Positions 25,301-37,829 of a stretch of DNA of 64,000 nt are shown here, piece after piece. Position 1 is the stretch's first letter. Each line of letters opens with the position of its first letter. The notes beneath the pieces were generated by a model. The model saw only the letters and a program-made list of their open reading frames with translations. It ran no database searches and was not told where the DNA came from. The stretch is from contig CAMZMU010000117.1 of the NCBI GenBank assembly GCA_947311845.1, positions 72,759,444 to 72,823,443 of the forward strand. Reading direction: 5' to 3'. The stretch is from Poa pratensis. Its lineage: Eukaryota; Streptophyta; Magnoliopsida; Poales; Poaceae. A program made the translations under genes and the position numbers.

Positions 25301-28010
25301 TAATCCTCAGGAAATGAATTAACAGATCATTAGTATGATCTACTTAACTTTGAGGTTTAAATGAGTTCAGAAATGGTAAAAATGCACTTTTGGTCCTGAC
25401 CTTTTAATGCTAAATTTGGTCCCTCTACTTTGCAATTTGTCCATATTCTATAGGGTGATGTGATGAGGACCGAGGACATCACCACAACACAGGGCAAAGC
25501 CAAAGCTGCTGTTGCTGGACATGAGATACAACGAGAAGTTGATCTTCGTGAAGGAATTAAAGAGGCAACCACAAGAAACTGAGCTCTCGTTAATTCAAGG
25601 GACATGAAAGCTTCTAAGTCCAGTTATATTTGAAATAAAATATAAGTTGCTCTCGCAACTAGTTTCCTCTTTGTTCTCGTACTAGTGCACATATGACATA
25701 TATGTTGATGTTGCAAGCTTAAACTTATTAAAGGAACAATGAAAAGATAAGATAAAATCTTTTCACTCAAAACAACAATTGTGCATTGATCTCTATGGAA
25801 CTCTCAGAAAGTAAACTACTAATGGTTGCACCAACATACTTATGGGTTACTTGAGCAACCAATATCTCTGCCGACAACTTGGGGCTGAAGCACCGATATG
25901 TGAACAGACAACCTTGTTTTGATGGAAGGACAAAAATAAATCACATTATACCATATCATGTGTCCCTTAAGCTATTCATCTCCATTCTATACTACCATAT
26001 CATCAAAAAAATAAATCAAAATCATATATGACTACCACCAGAGCGCATTTCGGTATAAGTAGTAAGCACTAAGCAGAGAAACCCACTAACCAGCTAAATG
26101 AAACACACAAAATACCACTCTCAATCCTGACAGAAGCAATGCAACTGTGTAAGCATAGGCAATGTTGTGCTAGCTTGATCAAGATTAACACCTCCAGCCT
26201 CATGAATGACAGCTGAACTAACAAAAGATAGCCAGAAATACTAAGAGCCTCTTCGATTGAAAGAATTCCAAATAAATAGGATCCGGATGTCATGGCATGT
26301 TCAATCCTACAAGAATTCAAATTACGAGAGTGCGTAGACAAGGTTGTTTGGTGCGACAAACAAAAAACGCATCAATGTTTCGAAGGATTAGGTGCTCACC
26401 AGTTATCATCTTATAATGAAAAAAAATGAAAAAATCCATGTGGATGGACCAAGTTAAAAAATAGCATGCTAAGAGAAATAGCGGCGGCCTCCTCCAGATG
26501 CTATACATGCTATAGCGTGCTATAATTCAAATAGCGTTTTTTTAAAGAATACCAGATATAAATCAAAAATGAAAGATTTCAACAAGAATAAAAGATATAG
26601 TCCAAAAATGCCGGAACAGTATATGTATAAGCACATACAAAAATTGTTCTCCAATTGTCTAGAAGCCTAACATCAATATCCCACGGGGCAACAACATAAC
26701 ACAATTACTTATTCAGAATCATAACCATTAGCGATGTCACATCTTCTGATTCAGAAGTGGAACCAGCAGATTGCAGTTCATCACCACCACGACAAACAGT
26801 AAGCAACTTCTTCTACTTCCTAAGGTGGAAAATGATATAGTGTGCTATTTCACGAAGAGCACCGTAGCGAGCAAAAGTACTAAAATTTAGCGTGCGCTCT
26901 CCAGATGCTATAGAGCGCTATTTTTTCCATGGGTTGGACTCAATGGATATTTTCATTTGGAAATTTATGCAAAGTTCATAATTTTTTCTTCTAGTTCCAG
27001 TCTAGAAAATAAAAAAAGTAGGGAAACATCCTAAGAAATAGAATCCTCCAACATTTCTATCGAATCCCTTTGAGTGCCTATTTGATTTGCATGATACAAA
27101 AAACACATGAATAGGAAAAAGAAACATAGGAACACAATGCCATGTCCACTTGAATCCCACAAGATTGAATTTGCACCGAGTTCTGTTTGATTACACCATA
27201 TCAAACACAAAGGATTCTTTACAAGAGCCTTGAGTCAATTGAAATTTCCTTATAAAATATAGTGCAATGGAATCCTTAGAAAAACATCCTATGGAATGCA
27301 ATCCTATGAATCAAAGAGGCCCTGATATTCAAAGGAAACGACAATCATGCCCCAAAATGTACATCAACCGAGGAGATTCCCCTGCCACCAGGGGCTGGAT
27401 CGAAGGAAGCACTTTATTCCCACATCCAAAAGCGTAACCAGCATAGAACCTTTCAAACAACATCATACAAGATTCACAAACATAATAAGTAAATCCAGCT
27501 CACTTTGGCATCAGATACACAATCAAAAGAAAACACTCATAGATCAGACTACTATCGGAGAGACGAACACTGTTTTTTGTCGTGAGGCATGACAAATGAA
27601 CCCTTCCCAAAAAAAGAACCAACATTGGATCGGGATAACAAACATACACATGGCAGCTTGAGTCGATCCAAGAAAAATCAATCAATCAAAAACACCCTGC
27701 AGATTATAATCAAAGATTCAAGGAACCTCACCAATCTCTCCCCGTACAGGTGTGGGAAGAACACCCTCGCGAATTGCTGACCGAACTTGCCGGCGCTCTC
27801 CCCCTCCTTCTCCTTCCCCTTCCCATTCTCTTTCTCCTTACCCTTCTCCTTCTCCTTCTCCTTCGCCTTCTCCTTTTCCCTCGCGGCCATGGCGGCCGCC
27901 GCCTCCCTGGCCTCCCTCTCCCGCCGCGTGCTCTCCTCCCTCTCCTGCTCCTCCTCCCGCCGCCGCCTCTCCTGCAGCTCCCGCCGCCTGCTCCCCTGAC
28001 CCTTGCCCAT
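22328..28010 (-). CDS. Two-B3-domain (REM-like) DNA-binding protein, five exons
   Basis: Likely a nuclear, sequence-specific DNA-binding protein of the plant REM group of the B3 superfamily. Exons on the minus strand are 28010-27732, 24923-24212, 23798-23694, 23560-23397 and 22609-22328. All introns are GT-AG and phases match, giving 513 residues plus stop. Residues 1-75 are highly charged (ERRRREEEQE, then Lys/Glu repeats). B3 domain 1 (about 78-175) contains FARVFFPHLYGERL joined across intron 1 to RIPASF, then GNTWLAEL and FLTFRYDGHSHFSVVIFD. B3 domain 2 (about 385-508) contains SYVYVGFF, joined to LNMPSEFVRE, then W..KFAVGNNLE and VHIYRVVPEI. The linker holds two similar copies of a TTRKR..EMDANG segment. 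I chose ATG 28010; the frame upstream has no other ATG. Intron 1 is 2.8 kb and carries a transposon. Targets are unknown. Confidence 0.85.
26246..27322. mobile_element. TIR-type non-autonomous element in B3 intron 1
   Basis: The left end GAGCCTCTTCGATTGAAAGA and the inverse of the right end (GGGCCTCTTTGATTCATAGG) are imperfect inverted repeats about 1.08 kb apart. The interior has more fragments of the same end sequence (for example 27180-27300), suggesting nested or rearranged copies. Two CCAGATGCTATA motifs (26495 and 26902) bracket a further repeat-like core. No transposase is visible. No clean target duplication was found, so the superfamily (hAT- or Harbinger-like) is uncertain. Confidence 0.5.
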
Positions 28011-29068
28011 CAGGCCCAATCTAAGCTCTCTTCCTCTGTCACCTACCCCGTCTCTACTCTACTCTTCGGAGGATGTCGCCGAGGTTTACAAGCTTCAGTT
28101 ACCACTGGAGTGGGGAGAGGCGAGGCTGCCTTCCTTTCTTGGCACTCGTGGTGTCATCTGTCCTTTGACCCCCATGGTCAACACTCGCTGACAGTGGGTC
28201 CCGCAGCCGCTAATTCTCAGAGTGGGTTTTAGCATGAGATTCCTGAGGACAGAATGGTCAATAGTCTTTTCACGGAAAAGGAGACATGCCTCGGCTGAGG
28301 ATGAAAGGCCCTGACCTGATGGTCTTTTTTGGGCAGTGTGCAGCAGAGATGATGCATGCATGTGCGTGAAAATAGATAAAAAAAAGAGTGAATGATATAT
28401 GGACTTTTCTTTGATTTTTTTCCTCCCTCTTCTTTCAGGCAAAAATAGGGAAATCGACATGCATTTATGTTTAACATTTTTTTTGAAAGATTCAAATAAC
28501 TTGGTCGGCGATCAGCTATCTATAAACCTTCCCCTAAAAAATAAACTAACTTGCCGACTTCTGCTTGTAACAATCTGGTAGCATAGACATGTGTCTATTT
28601 GATGTAGGAAAGTAAGAATTGTTGTTACAATGAAATTTGGGAGCGTGTTATCTAGAGGGCATTTAGTACTGGTCTCTCGGGCCCTATTTACATAACGTCC
28701 TTGTATTTTGTGATTTTACTTTAACCATTAACTTTATTGATAATGTGTGTTGACTATCGTAAAAATTATATTGTTAAGAAGTTTGTTCAATGCAAATTGG
28801 ATGATGTAATTTTTGTGGCTTCATAATCCACATCTTAATGGTCAAATGATAATCATAATTGAGCACCAAACTACATACGCGCCGTCCCAGTATGACGTTA
28901 TTGTTTTGTGTCATTTACATTTGACCGTCATATTGGTCATCGGTGAGACGAGAACATGGGTCTAAGAGCAGTACAAAATGAGACGACCCACTGAAAATGC
29001 ATGGTGTCCCTATGTGTGGTTTTAATAATTAATTACAATACCTATGAACTAATGTTTGTATTGAGTTA
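28011..29068. other. Upstream flank of the B3 gene
   Basis: This contains the presumed 5' UTR and promoter of the minus-strand B3 gene (from 28011 upward) and then featureless AT-rich DNA. No TATA box was assigned with confidence and no other gene is supported. Confidence 0.45.
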
Positions 29069-29342
29069 GACTAGCCATATTGGGGAGTACCATATACTAG
29101 TATCATGCATATGAGACTAGTCTATGTTACTACTTCCACTATGGGTAGTAACATATATGTGGTATCATATAGTATTGCATTAATTAAGTTGTAGACTCAT
29201 CTTACCTTGGAACGCGTTATGTTACGGTATCTATCTATGATACCACTATCATCTCTTTCATCATTAATTGTAGTGACACGTCATTTTTTTTACTTATGTG
29301 GCATGCATCATACTAGTTATGATACTCCCACTATGGCTAGTC
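29069..29342. mobile_element. Tourist-like (PIF/Harbinger) MITE
   Basis: A 274-bp element whose left end GACTAGCCATATTGGGGAGT is inverted at the right end (ACTCCCACTATGGCTAGTC). The three-base target TTA is present on both sides (29066-29068 and 29343-29345). TTA/TAA duplication is the Harbinger signature. It has no coding capacity. Confidence 0.85.
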
Positions 29343-29429
29343 TTATACATGAAAGATTTATCCATAAGAAATACTTGGAGCCCATGTGTTGGATTAAACG
29401 TTGGATGCCATGAAGATAATAATATGTAT

Positions 29430-30840
29430 TGAGCCTTTGGCATCAATATCAATTATTTGTATAGATATATGACCAAGTAGAAAATTATGTGATGACCAAG
29501 ATGTTCTTCAACGGGTTATCCGAAAAATGGTCATGAGAGTGTTGAGCCTATAGCGAGCATGTCTTGAAGACGAAGATTGCGCGAGTATCAATGTTTACTT
29601 TCAAGACATCATCATAATGATGAATGAAGAAAATATATAACTTTGATCAATCCAAAGTGAAAAGAATGGATTTAAGTTGATCAACACATAATGCTAGAAG
29701 ATGTACCAAGTGGGATCAAGTGATCGTGTGGTATGGAAAGCTAATGTCAATATGGTTTTGCGAACTAATCCATGATCTATGTGTTTGGTGTTTCTATGTG
29801 GGGTTAGTTATCTTTTCATGAGCTTGCATAAAAAGAAAGAATTCATATATCTCATGAGAGGATGACGTCAAATGGTGATCGTCATCATGGTTGAGATGTG
29901 GAAGTTCAAGAGATGTACCTCGAAGATATCGTATGCTTGAGTCTTGCCATCCATTTGGCGATAATGGTCAAGTGAAGATATGTCTAAGAGACTCTCTCCC
30001 ATAGTGGATTATGGGGGAGAAATTTGCGAGTCTTCACCAAGCAAGCACAATCAAAGGTGGTCCAACTTGAGTAGGTCAAGATCTCCATCATCTAGCTCAC
30101 CTAGATTGCGCAAGGCAAAGGTGTAAGCATGATAGGTTTTCTATTTTACTTGTCTCATGGTTTTAGTTGGGAGACCGGGTTATAGGATCGATAGTCGTAC
30201 TATCATAGGGGCTCACGAATGAGTATCTTGATTGTATCATTCGTAAAAAGTTTAAGGCTCAGTTTGGCATCAAGTATTTTTGAAGTATATAGAGAATACT
30301 TTAGTATCTGAAAATAGTGAAGTATTGAATACTTTAAGGTGTTTGGATCCAATAAATAATGTGGTTTTAAAACTGAAGTATTATCTAAAACTGTAGTTTT
30401 TTTGAAGTATTTGAGAAAGAGGTCTGACCCTCTTTTTTCTAAAGTGAAGTATTATCCAAAACTGAAGTATTCATTTGCCTGACGATTAAATACTTTGGTA
30501 TTCCAATACTTCGGTTTTAGAAAAACTGCACTGCCAAACTAGGTCTAAACATTTGCATCCTTCAAAGCATCTTTTTTGTTCTTATTTGGCTTTTTATCTA
30601 TGTGAGGTCTTGGTGCTTGTCATGATCTTCATGACAAGCTAAAGTTCATCAAAAATGAGTTTTGTATGAAAACCTTGTTACGTTTATCGATATTGAGGGT
30701 TTTGCCGGATCTTTGGTTACAGATATTTTGCACCCCTCACCTCTTGGTATTTCCCTCTTGCTAGTTGTTGAGATTTCCAACAAGCTTAGTTATCCATGTT
30801 GGAGTTATTTTTCAAAAGATATTGCAGTTTTTGTGATGTG
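29430..30840. repeat. Dispersed Triticeae-type repeat of unknown class
   Basis: This non-coding stretch reads like a repeat seen widely in Triticeae DNA (phrases such as GTTGAGCCTATAGCGAGCATG and AAGTGGGATCAAGTGATCG). I know the wording but not the class. The Tourist MITE at 30256-30545 sits inside it, and the flanking text reads continuously across the MITE, which supports the two halves being one unit. Ends were not located. Confidence 0.35.
30256..30545. mobile_element. Tourist-like MITE
   Basis: A 290-bp element with inverted ends (GGCTCAGTTTGGCATCAAGT and the inverse of ACTGCACTGCCAAACTAGGTC) and a TAA duplication at 30253-30255 and 30546-30548. The interior is rich in GAAGTATT/AATACTTC inverted motifs that would fold into a long hairpin. 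Confidence 0.8.
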
Positions 30841-31807
30841 TCGTTTAATTAATACGACAAGGAAACGGCAGGCTAGCAATGCGAACAAATCTTTTCCAGC
30901 AACCAACGACCATCCTTTCCAGACCTTCTCTAGAGCTCTTCAATCCTTCCTCCTAAGATCCAGGCTCACTTTTTCCTGCAATGGAATGACTGGTAGGCGA
31001 TCTCAGGCTCGCTCGTCGTTGGGTAGTTTCGGATAGTTCTATCACCCTTCCAGGCTCTTCGCATATAGAGAACCAGACGCATGGTCAACGACGGAGCGCT
31101 GGCTCGCGCCATCCGAAAGGAACGTGAACACTACGATTAGAGGAGATGTAAAAGAGACTCTAACAAAACCTAGGAGAAAAGTCAACGAGCTACCCACTTT
31201 TGACGGCTGTGGAAGCGTTAGACGACATGGTTGACTTTGGGTCAATTGCTTGGTTCTCGATTAGTTTTGCGGCTCCTCTTGGTGTGGATGCTTGTGTATG
31301 GGGTTTTTCTTGATCGTCTGATAAGAGACTTTCCTTCCCCCCGCTTCGACTGATTGTGTCGGCTCCCTTCATACCACCGAAATAAATGGAATCGAATGTG
31401 TCGACGCGTCAAGTGGACACGATATGTTAAATAGAAACTACCTCATACCACCGAAATAAATGGACTCGAGTGTCCCATGTATAATTCAGCTGGTGAGAAC
31501 ACATGCACGATTTTGACCATCCACTCACTCTTTGAACTGGTGGCCAAGCGGGTCATCATTTTGAGAACATCGTCTTCGACGAGATGGCGAGCTAGAATTG
31601 GGAAGGCGACAGCGACGATGACACCTTCACCGTTGAGCACATATTCATTAGCGTGTGTCAGACTGACGCGGGTACCGGTATGTCATTCTTTGACTTTGAT
31701 CGGTTGTTTGAAGGGAGTGTATTTAATATGCGTCACTTCTTTCTGATTTGATTTGGAAAGGCGGCACAGCATCGACACGAGTAGACAGTACTAAATAATA
31801 CTATATA
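30841..31807. other. Gene-free spacer
   Basis: No gene or element boundary is supported. A 23-bp segment (CATACCACCGAAATAAATGGA-like) occurs twice, near 31370 and 31444, with slight differences. Confidence 0.4.
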
Positions 31808-33359
31808 CTAGCACAATACCCGTGCGCTGCAACGGGTCATAACATGCCCATGTGTTGCCACTGCAAAACAGGAAATAGAGAAAGAAGATTTCATTTTGTT
31901 AGGGGTTGTAAGCATGGCGACTTGTAATTTTCCAATATTCCATGCTATACACTGGCATTCTTATCACTCTTCCCAACCCTCCAAGAACCAGCCTGTGTAT
32001 TTTTCTGTATTTTTTTGCCCTTTTCACCCCGTGACTGTCACCTCACAATCTAGCAATTTTCCACCATGGTAGCGAGATGGAGTATTATGCAATCGTAGGT
32101 GGAATCTATCACTTTTGCTATATATGGTTGAATACCTGGTTAAGGGAAGTACGTATTTACATGTGTGCTTGCACATCTTATAGCGTTCATGCATTGGGTG
32201 GACCCCAAGTGGTCAGTTTTAGGTGTCACCGAGTCCTAAACTCCTGATTGCTTCATCAGCTCCACCAGTCGACAATCGTTGCAAATTGTAACTGAGAGAT
32301 AATAGACAGTTGTGATCACGCGTGTACTGCTCATCGTTCATAATCTCATATGCTACCCACGAATAAAGATCAAGCTTTCCGATCAGAAACACAGAAGCGA
32401 ACAGAAAAAGATCCCGGAACCAAAAATGCAGACAAACTACATCAGTCGCTTGCTTAGTTTAGGATTTGCATATGGCACCCATAAGATCGAGATGAAATTT
32501 CAGCTCAGCTGAAAGATACAGGATAGCAGGAACTGGGAGCTGCCGCCCGGGGACTGGGAGCATGACCTTCCCCCTCGTCGTTGCCACCCGTACTGCCTCG
32601 CTAGTGACACAGGGCGCCCCACGCTGGCGCGCACCAGCCTTGGTGCCAGAGCTGCTGGTGGCCTCATGTAGCTGGACATGGCTGAGTTCCTCACCATGGC
32701 TTGTAGGGGCCGAGACGGGGCTAGCTGAGGATGTAGGTGCCACCGTGCGAGCTCGCAAGGTGTCAGAGGTAGAGGCCAACGGCGGGGCATCCCAGGGATT
32801 GCAAGGTTGATCTACCGCTTTTTGAGGTCAGCTGCGGGCGTATCAGGACATGGGGCTCGGTGAATCCGCGCCTGGCCGCCAGGGTAAAGGTGAATCCGCG
32901 CCTGGCCGCCAGGGTAAAGCGATGGCCGACCCATCTCGGATCCCCATCTCCTCCTCCCTGCTCCACCTCTACCGCAGCCGCCCTCCCCATCTTCTCCCCG
33001 TGCTCCACCTCTCCATTAGCCAGCCAACCCTCCACTTCTCCCCGGTGCCACCCCTCCATCGAGCTCCACGCGGCGGAGGTACTCGACCTGGTCGATCTCA
33101 GTCAGAGCAGCGGAGGTGCGCGACCTGGTGAAGCCTAGCCAGGACGTCGGGTCAGCGAACCGGCGGGGGAGCCTGGCCTGCTCGTGGCGGCGCTCTTCGG
33201 CAGGGAATCGGGGGGAGTTGGGTGGATAGGGTTGAGGGGTTGAAATGCAAATCTTTTTTATTTTACTTTGGACTGCGGGTTGATTCTCCAATGTTTGAGG
33301 GGCTAAACGAAAAAAGGCGCGACGTACCACGGTCGCTTAGCTATATTATATAGTAGAGA
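31808..33359 (-). mobile_element. Non-autonomous Helitron with intact-looking termini
   Basis: On the minus strand the element begins TCTCTACTATATAATATAG at 33359, with A in the flank. It ends GTATTGTGCTAG at 31808, with T in the flank. A hairpin with stem ACCCGT/ACGGGT (31818-31837) lies just before the 3' end. These are the Helitron hallmarks. The 1552-bp body has a GC-rich portion (32520-33240) with overlapping frames on both strands, which could be captured gene sequence but is not recognised. There is no Rep/helicase, so the element is non-autonomous. An 18-19 bp piece (GTGAATCCGCGCCTGGCCG) is tandemly repeated near 32870-32915. Confidence 0.75.
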
Positions 33360-33372
33360 TATTTAATTTATA

Positions 33373-34816
33373 TAGGAAACATGCCCGTGCGTTGCAACCG
33401 GAGAAAAACTTAACAAGCACATAATATCTCAAGTATAATAAGATCACACTTTGCTGAATTAGAATGTTGATTCGATAAAAAACTATAATTAACTTATAAC
33501 TCAAAATTCACCTCTTTTTTCTTTCAAATGTCTCACAGTCGCAACACCATGAGGGCATGAAACCTTAAATAAAGTGTCCGTGCCTTGCAGCAGCTTAAAA
33601 AGAAATTAGTACGTGTTCATAATCGCGGAAAACAATGTGTTACCTTTTTTGGTTAAAATATTTGAATTTGATTTAAACTATTTGAAATAGGGCTCGCTGC
33701 TTATTTTTATTAAATATTTTTAAGACCGTGTAGAGTTTCACTACTTAAATTTTAAAAAATTGTTAACAGGATAAAGCGAATATCTCATCTGATGGTCGGT
33801 CCCGGTGAAGGTGTCATGTGGAGATCATCCCCAATCTGCTCCCTGTGCACCAAACTTCCCCCAGTCTCTGCTTGACTATTGCCAAGAGAACACGACATCG
33901 AAAACAATAGGCGAGAACTCATGCAGGCTTGCCGGCCGAGCCTACACACATCATACTGGAAGTCTGGAACTTCTGTGGGATATACTAAGCTGGCTAGCTA
34001 GCTGATTGATTAGGCTCATGGGCGAGTACCTTCTCGCGAGGACCTGCAGACGTACCATGAAGCAACCTGGGGATGTATAAAGCTGGCTGGCTAGCTAATG
34101 AGTTGATCGATTATGCTCTAGTACTTTTCCGCTGAGGAAGCCTGCAGGAGTTGATGCAAAGCTAGGGCGGGTTGGCAAGCTTTTGGATTGATCGACTATA
34201 ACGGAACGCCTCGCGAAAGCTCGGGCCCATCGGCCATCTCTCGACTTTGGTCATGCTGGTAGTCTGGTACGCCTCGCCAAAACGCCGTATCGCTGTGCTG
34301 GCTCTCGCAGGCCCTGCGCGCCACCGTTGCTGGCTGCTGTTTCTGTCCACTCTCCCTTCGTCCGTTCTCCTTCTCTTCATGTTCACCATCGGGAGCACTG
34401 TCACCAGCAGGAACCCGGCAGACGACTCAGACTACGCTCCGGAGACGGCTCTGTCCGCTTGACGGGTGCGGCGGCGGGCACAGGATATGTCTGCGCTGAG
34501 TAATCGACATAGGCGACGAGCCGACGAGTCTCGCCTTCGCCTTGGGCTGGACGCGCGTAAGTATTTTGTTTGGTGGGTGCGCGGTGCCTCCGATCCCGTT
34601 GCTTTATAGCAGCAGGCCAGGCCTAAGGCGGCGGGTTGGCGCGTGTAGTATCCGTGCTGGACTCCGTTACACCAGATCAATCGGATATCAGATCGTTTTT
34701 CAAACGGTTCTTTACGTACGAAACCAAAACGAAGGAACGACGTACGACGTACCACCGGACCAAAAAACGGACGAAAATTGGGAGGAAGAAACACTACTCG
34801 TATTATATAGTAGAGA
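33373..34816 (-). mobile_element. Second Helitron abutting the first, 3' end eroded
   Basis: On the minus strand it starts TCTCTACTATATAATACGAG at 34816, flanked by A. Its first 120 bp (TTTCTTCCTCCCAATTTTCG and GTACGTCG repeats) resembles the Helitron head at 42224. The presumed 3' end near 33373-33400 keeps the GGTTGCAACGCACGGGCATG text but reads CTAT instead of CTAG and has lost part of the stem. Only about 13 bp separate it from the neighbouring Helitron. No coding domain was recognised. Confidence 0.55.
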
Positions 34817-36180
34817 TATCTCTGATTCCATGTGGAAAGCCAGCACGAAACCAATACAGGTACACGGAGTCTTTTTTTTTGTCTTTACGTTGCCGTTTCC
34901 GCACCCTGCCTAATGCGGCGTCTAACTCTCAGCTAGATTCCTGCAAAAAAAAAAAAAAAAACTCTCAGCTAGCTGAGAATTAAGCTAATTCTCAGCTAGC
35001 TGACGTCATCCTATGCTGATCGATCGGATGCTCACGAGTCACGTAGAGCTACTCCCTAGCAGAAGGCCCATGGACCACGGCCCAGAAGAATCGCCAGCTC
35101 GCACGTGGGATGATGGAATTGTTTTGGAATTTCTGTTTAATGTGCACGTACAAGTACAACCACTTGCTAGTGCCTACCGCTTCTTCTTTGCACATTTTTG
35201 TTGGATTTCTGTTTAGTGTGTACAACCACCTGCGACCAGATTTTTTTACTTTCTATTAGGACCAAAAAAATTATTATTACTATTACTTCAAGTATTATTT
35301 CGTTGCTAACTTTGCAATTTAAAAATTTACAAGTTTTAAGGTGGTTGGCATTTTTAATAACCGTTCATCCACCACGATCTAACGGTATTAAAATAGTCGG
35401 TACCAAACTGACGGAACCGAAAGGTTCCGCGGTACCGAAAATTGTGTACCGAATTACGTGGGGCCGGTACAGAAATTATGTGGTACCATTATCGGTAATT
35501 GTTTTTTGATAAATTTAAAGGGTAAATTTGTCATTTGCTCACAGCCACAATCTTCCCTACTCTCTCCTACCTCCGATTCACCACCAGCCGTCGGCGTTCT
35601 CCCATCACTCCCTCTCCCCCCCCCCGGCAGCTCGCGGGGCCGGTTGTCGGCCTCGTCCACCTCCCCTCCCCTCGCTCGGATCAACGGCGAGAGCAGCGAG
35701 AGGCGAGAGGAGGATAGGAACTGAGAGGATGAGGGAGAGAGGTAGGGCAGGGGCGCATGGCCGAAGCTGCTGCTGCCGTCGCGGACGTGCGACGCAGTTG
35801 TTGCAGGTCCTCCTCAACGAATCGAAGAGCACAGAAAGCTCCGACGCGATCCCCTCTACCTCCTCCGCGAGTTGCACGTGCTGGACGCCCGGGACACGCC
35901 GAATCGCGTCGTCTTCCCGGACACCGGCCGCCGTTCAACGAGTTCACTCCAGTCGCCCTCGGCCTGCTCCTCTACTGCCGAGCACGGAATCGCCGTCGTA
36001 GTGAGCTCCTGGTCCTGATGGACCATCTCCCGTCCTTCCCGTCCGCTGCAGCACGCGGTCCCCGTCGCCGGCCTCTTCCACCTCCCCTTCAGCAGCAGGA
36101 GCCGGGCGCGGGCGCGGGCGCCGTCCCCGGCCTCCTCCACCTCCCCTCCAGCAGCAGGAGCCGGGCACGTTGCGTACGAG
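34817..36180. other. Palindrome-rich and GC-rich non-coding stretch
   Basis: Near 34961-35003 two inverted motifs built on CTCAGCTAGCTGAGAATTA lie side by side after a poly-A run. From 35530 to 36180 the sequence is GC/CT-rich, with overlapping open frames on all strands (Pro/Arg/Ser-rich). None of these frames has a recognisable domain. No gene is called. Confidence 0.45.
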
Positions 36181-36984
36181 GGTGCAGGTGATACGATTCT
36201 CGTTTGGAAAGATCATTGGGATGGCAGGATCCTGCAGCACACGTCGCCAAGGCTCTTCTCCTTCGCCGTTAATGTCGATGTCTCTGTCAGTGAGTTCGCA
36301 GCAGATCCGACCCCAGATAAATATTTTTTCCTGCCTTTATCGATGGAGACCTCTACTGAACTTGACAACCTGATGAACAGCATAGAAGCTGCGGGTGTTG
36401 ACCAGAACATGATGGATGGCTGGTCATTCGTTTGGGGTACAGACAGCTATCGACCAAAGGACTTCTATAAACACTTCTTCAGGAATATTGACCCGCCTGC
36501 ATACCTGACGGCGATCTGGAAAAGCATGGTGACCATGAAACATTGTGTATTTGCTTGGCTCCTCCTCGTGGATAGGCTCAACACTCAGGACATGCTGAAA
36601 AGAAGGAATTTCAACATAGGAGATGACCACTCGTGTGTTCTCTGCCAAGAGGCCGTGAAAGAAACCCGAAACATCCTGTTCTTTTCGTGCAGTTTTAGTA
36701 GGAGATGCTAGGAGACAATTGGCGTAGACTGGGACTACAGCCTCGACCTGGGTCACATGTATGCAGATGCACAACACAAATGGAATGGATCACTGTTCAC
36801 AGAGATAGTAATCATAGGGGCTTGGAATGTTTGGAAAATCAGAAATCAGAAAGTGTTTGAGCAAGTGACACCTAGCCACAGGTCTTGGAAAGAACTGATG
36901 AAGCTTGACCTGCGGCTGCTGAAATATAGGGTCAGGACAGAGCACCATGAGGCACTGTCCACAATTTGTGATCGTCTTAGCTAA
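36181..36984 (+). pseudogene. LINE ORF2 tail with reverse-transcriptase zinc-binding domain, nonsense-mutated
   Basis: A single reading frame from about 36181 encodes the C-terminal end of a plant L1-type reverse transcriptase protein. It contains DTILVWKDHWDGRIL, SPRLFSFAV, then the zf-RVT domain (FYKHFF, WKSMVTMKHCVFAWLLLVDRLNT, CVLCQEAVKETRNILFFSCSF) and a tail ending CDRLS at 36984. The frame is broken by an in-frame TAG at 36709-36711, just after FSRRC, where relatives usually carry Trp. That looks like a point nonsense change. There is no upstream endonuclease or polymerase core, so the copy is 5'-truncated. No poly-A tail or target duplication was found. Confidence 0.82.
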
Positions 36985-37829
36985 GTTCTTGTAGATCCAC
37001 CTTCTTTGACCTAGGCCAAAATGGCCTAGACCACCCCTCCTTATAAAGGGCAGTGGGAGTCTCTCCCGCTGAAGTTCTTGGAGTTCTTGGCAGAGTATGG
37101 CATGGAGAAATGCATGCTTCAAACCCAAACTGAACAATATAATTTAGAAAATAGAACTTTATTCATGAATAGAAATAATGTGTTTACAATGGCAGTACAC
37201 AACATAAGCTAATTTATCTTGATTCCTGGATGTATGACACCATGGAAACACATTCAGACTAAATAATCACTAGATAATGTGCTTCCTACTGCAGCAAGCA
37301 CTAGCTCCCTCTCTTGCTTCAGACTGATTAGCAAGAAGGTTCATACGAGTTGATTATTCACGACTTTCTACAAGTTGATTATTCACGACCTTCAGCGCGA
37401 AACGCCTAAAAAAAATCTTTACAGACCAAAACTTCCAGAGAGTGAGTGCACAGGGTGGACAACGTTGAGCCTGGAAAGGGTTATTTTGCCAACAGTTTCC
37501 ATCAGGGGAACTTGATCGGCTTTGGCTGCAATGCCTTCTTGACTAGCTCCGACTGTCCTACGCATGAACGGATGCGAAGCCAGTGGCCGTGGCAGCGGAA
37601 GGTGCCCCCCTACATACTTGAGGTCATCCAAAGAACCACGCCCAAGTTAGTGGTACTGGTGCCCTCCTGTCAATCTAGCACCATGCACAGTGAGATGGGG
37701 TACCATCTACAGGTGCTAAAGTTGCTCAACTCTGCAAATTGCAACATCATGGACAGAATATGAGGATTTATTCACGCTAGTGAGCCACATGCTAGCATCT
37801 GGAAAACCTTCAGCATAGTGGATACTAAC
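36985..37829. other. LINE 3' flank and unassigned DNA
   Basis: 36985-37140 may be the LINE 3' UTR. It includes a TATAAAGG-like motif near 37043, but no poly-A tail is seen. The frames at 37419-37763 lack recognisable motifs. No other gene is supported. Confidence 0.4.

Noticed and set aside
27750..28232. Pro/Leu/Ser-rich plus-strand frames
   Set aside because: They are shadows of exon 1 of the minus-strand B3 gene, whose Lys/Glu repeats read as Pro/Ser/Phe on the other strand.
32459..33330. Ala/Arg/Pro-rich frames inside the Helitron
   Set aside because: They overlap on both strands and have no recognised motif. They may be captured sequence but cannot be assigned.
35528..36240. Several 90-157 residue frames on both strands
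   Set aside because: GC-rich overlapping frames without any recognisable domain or splice structure. No gene could be supported.
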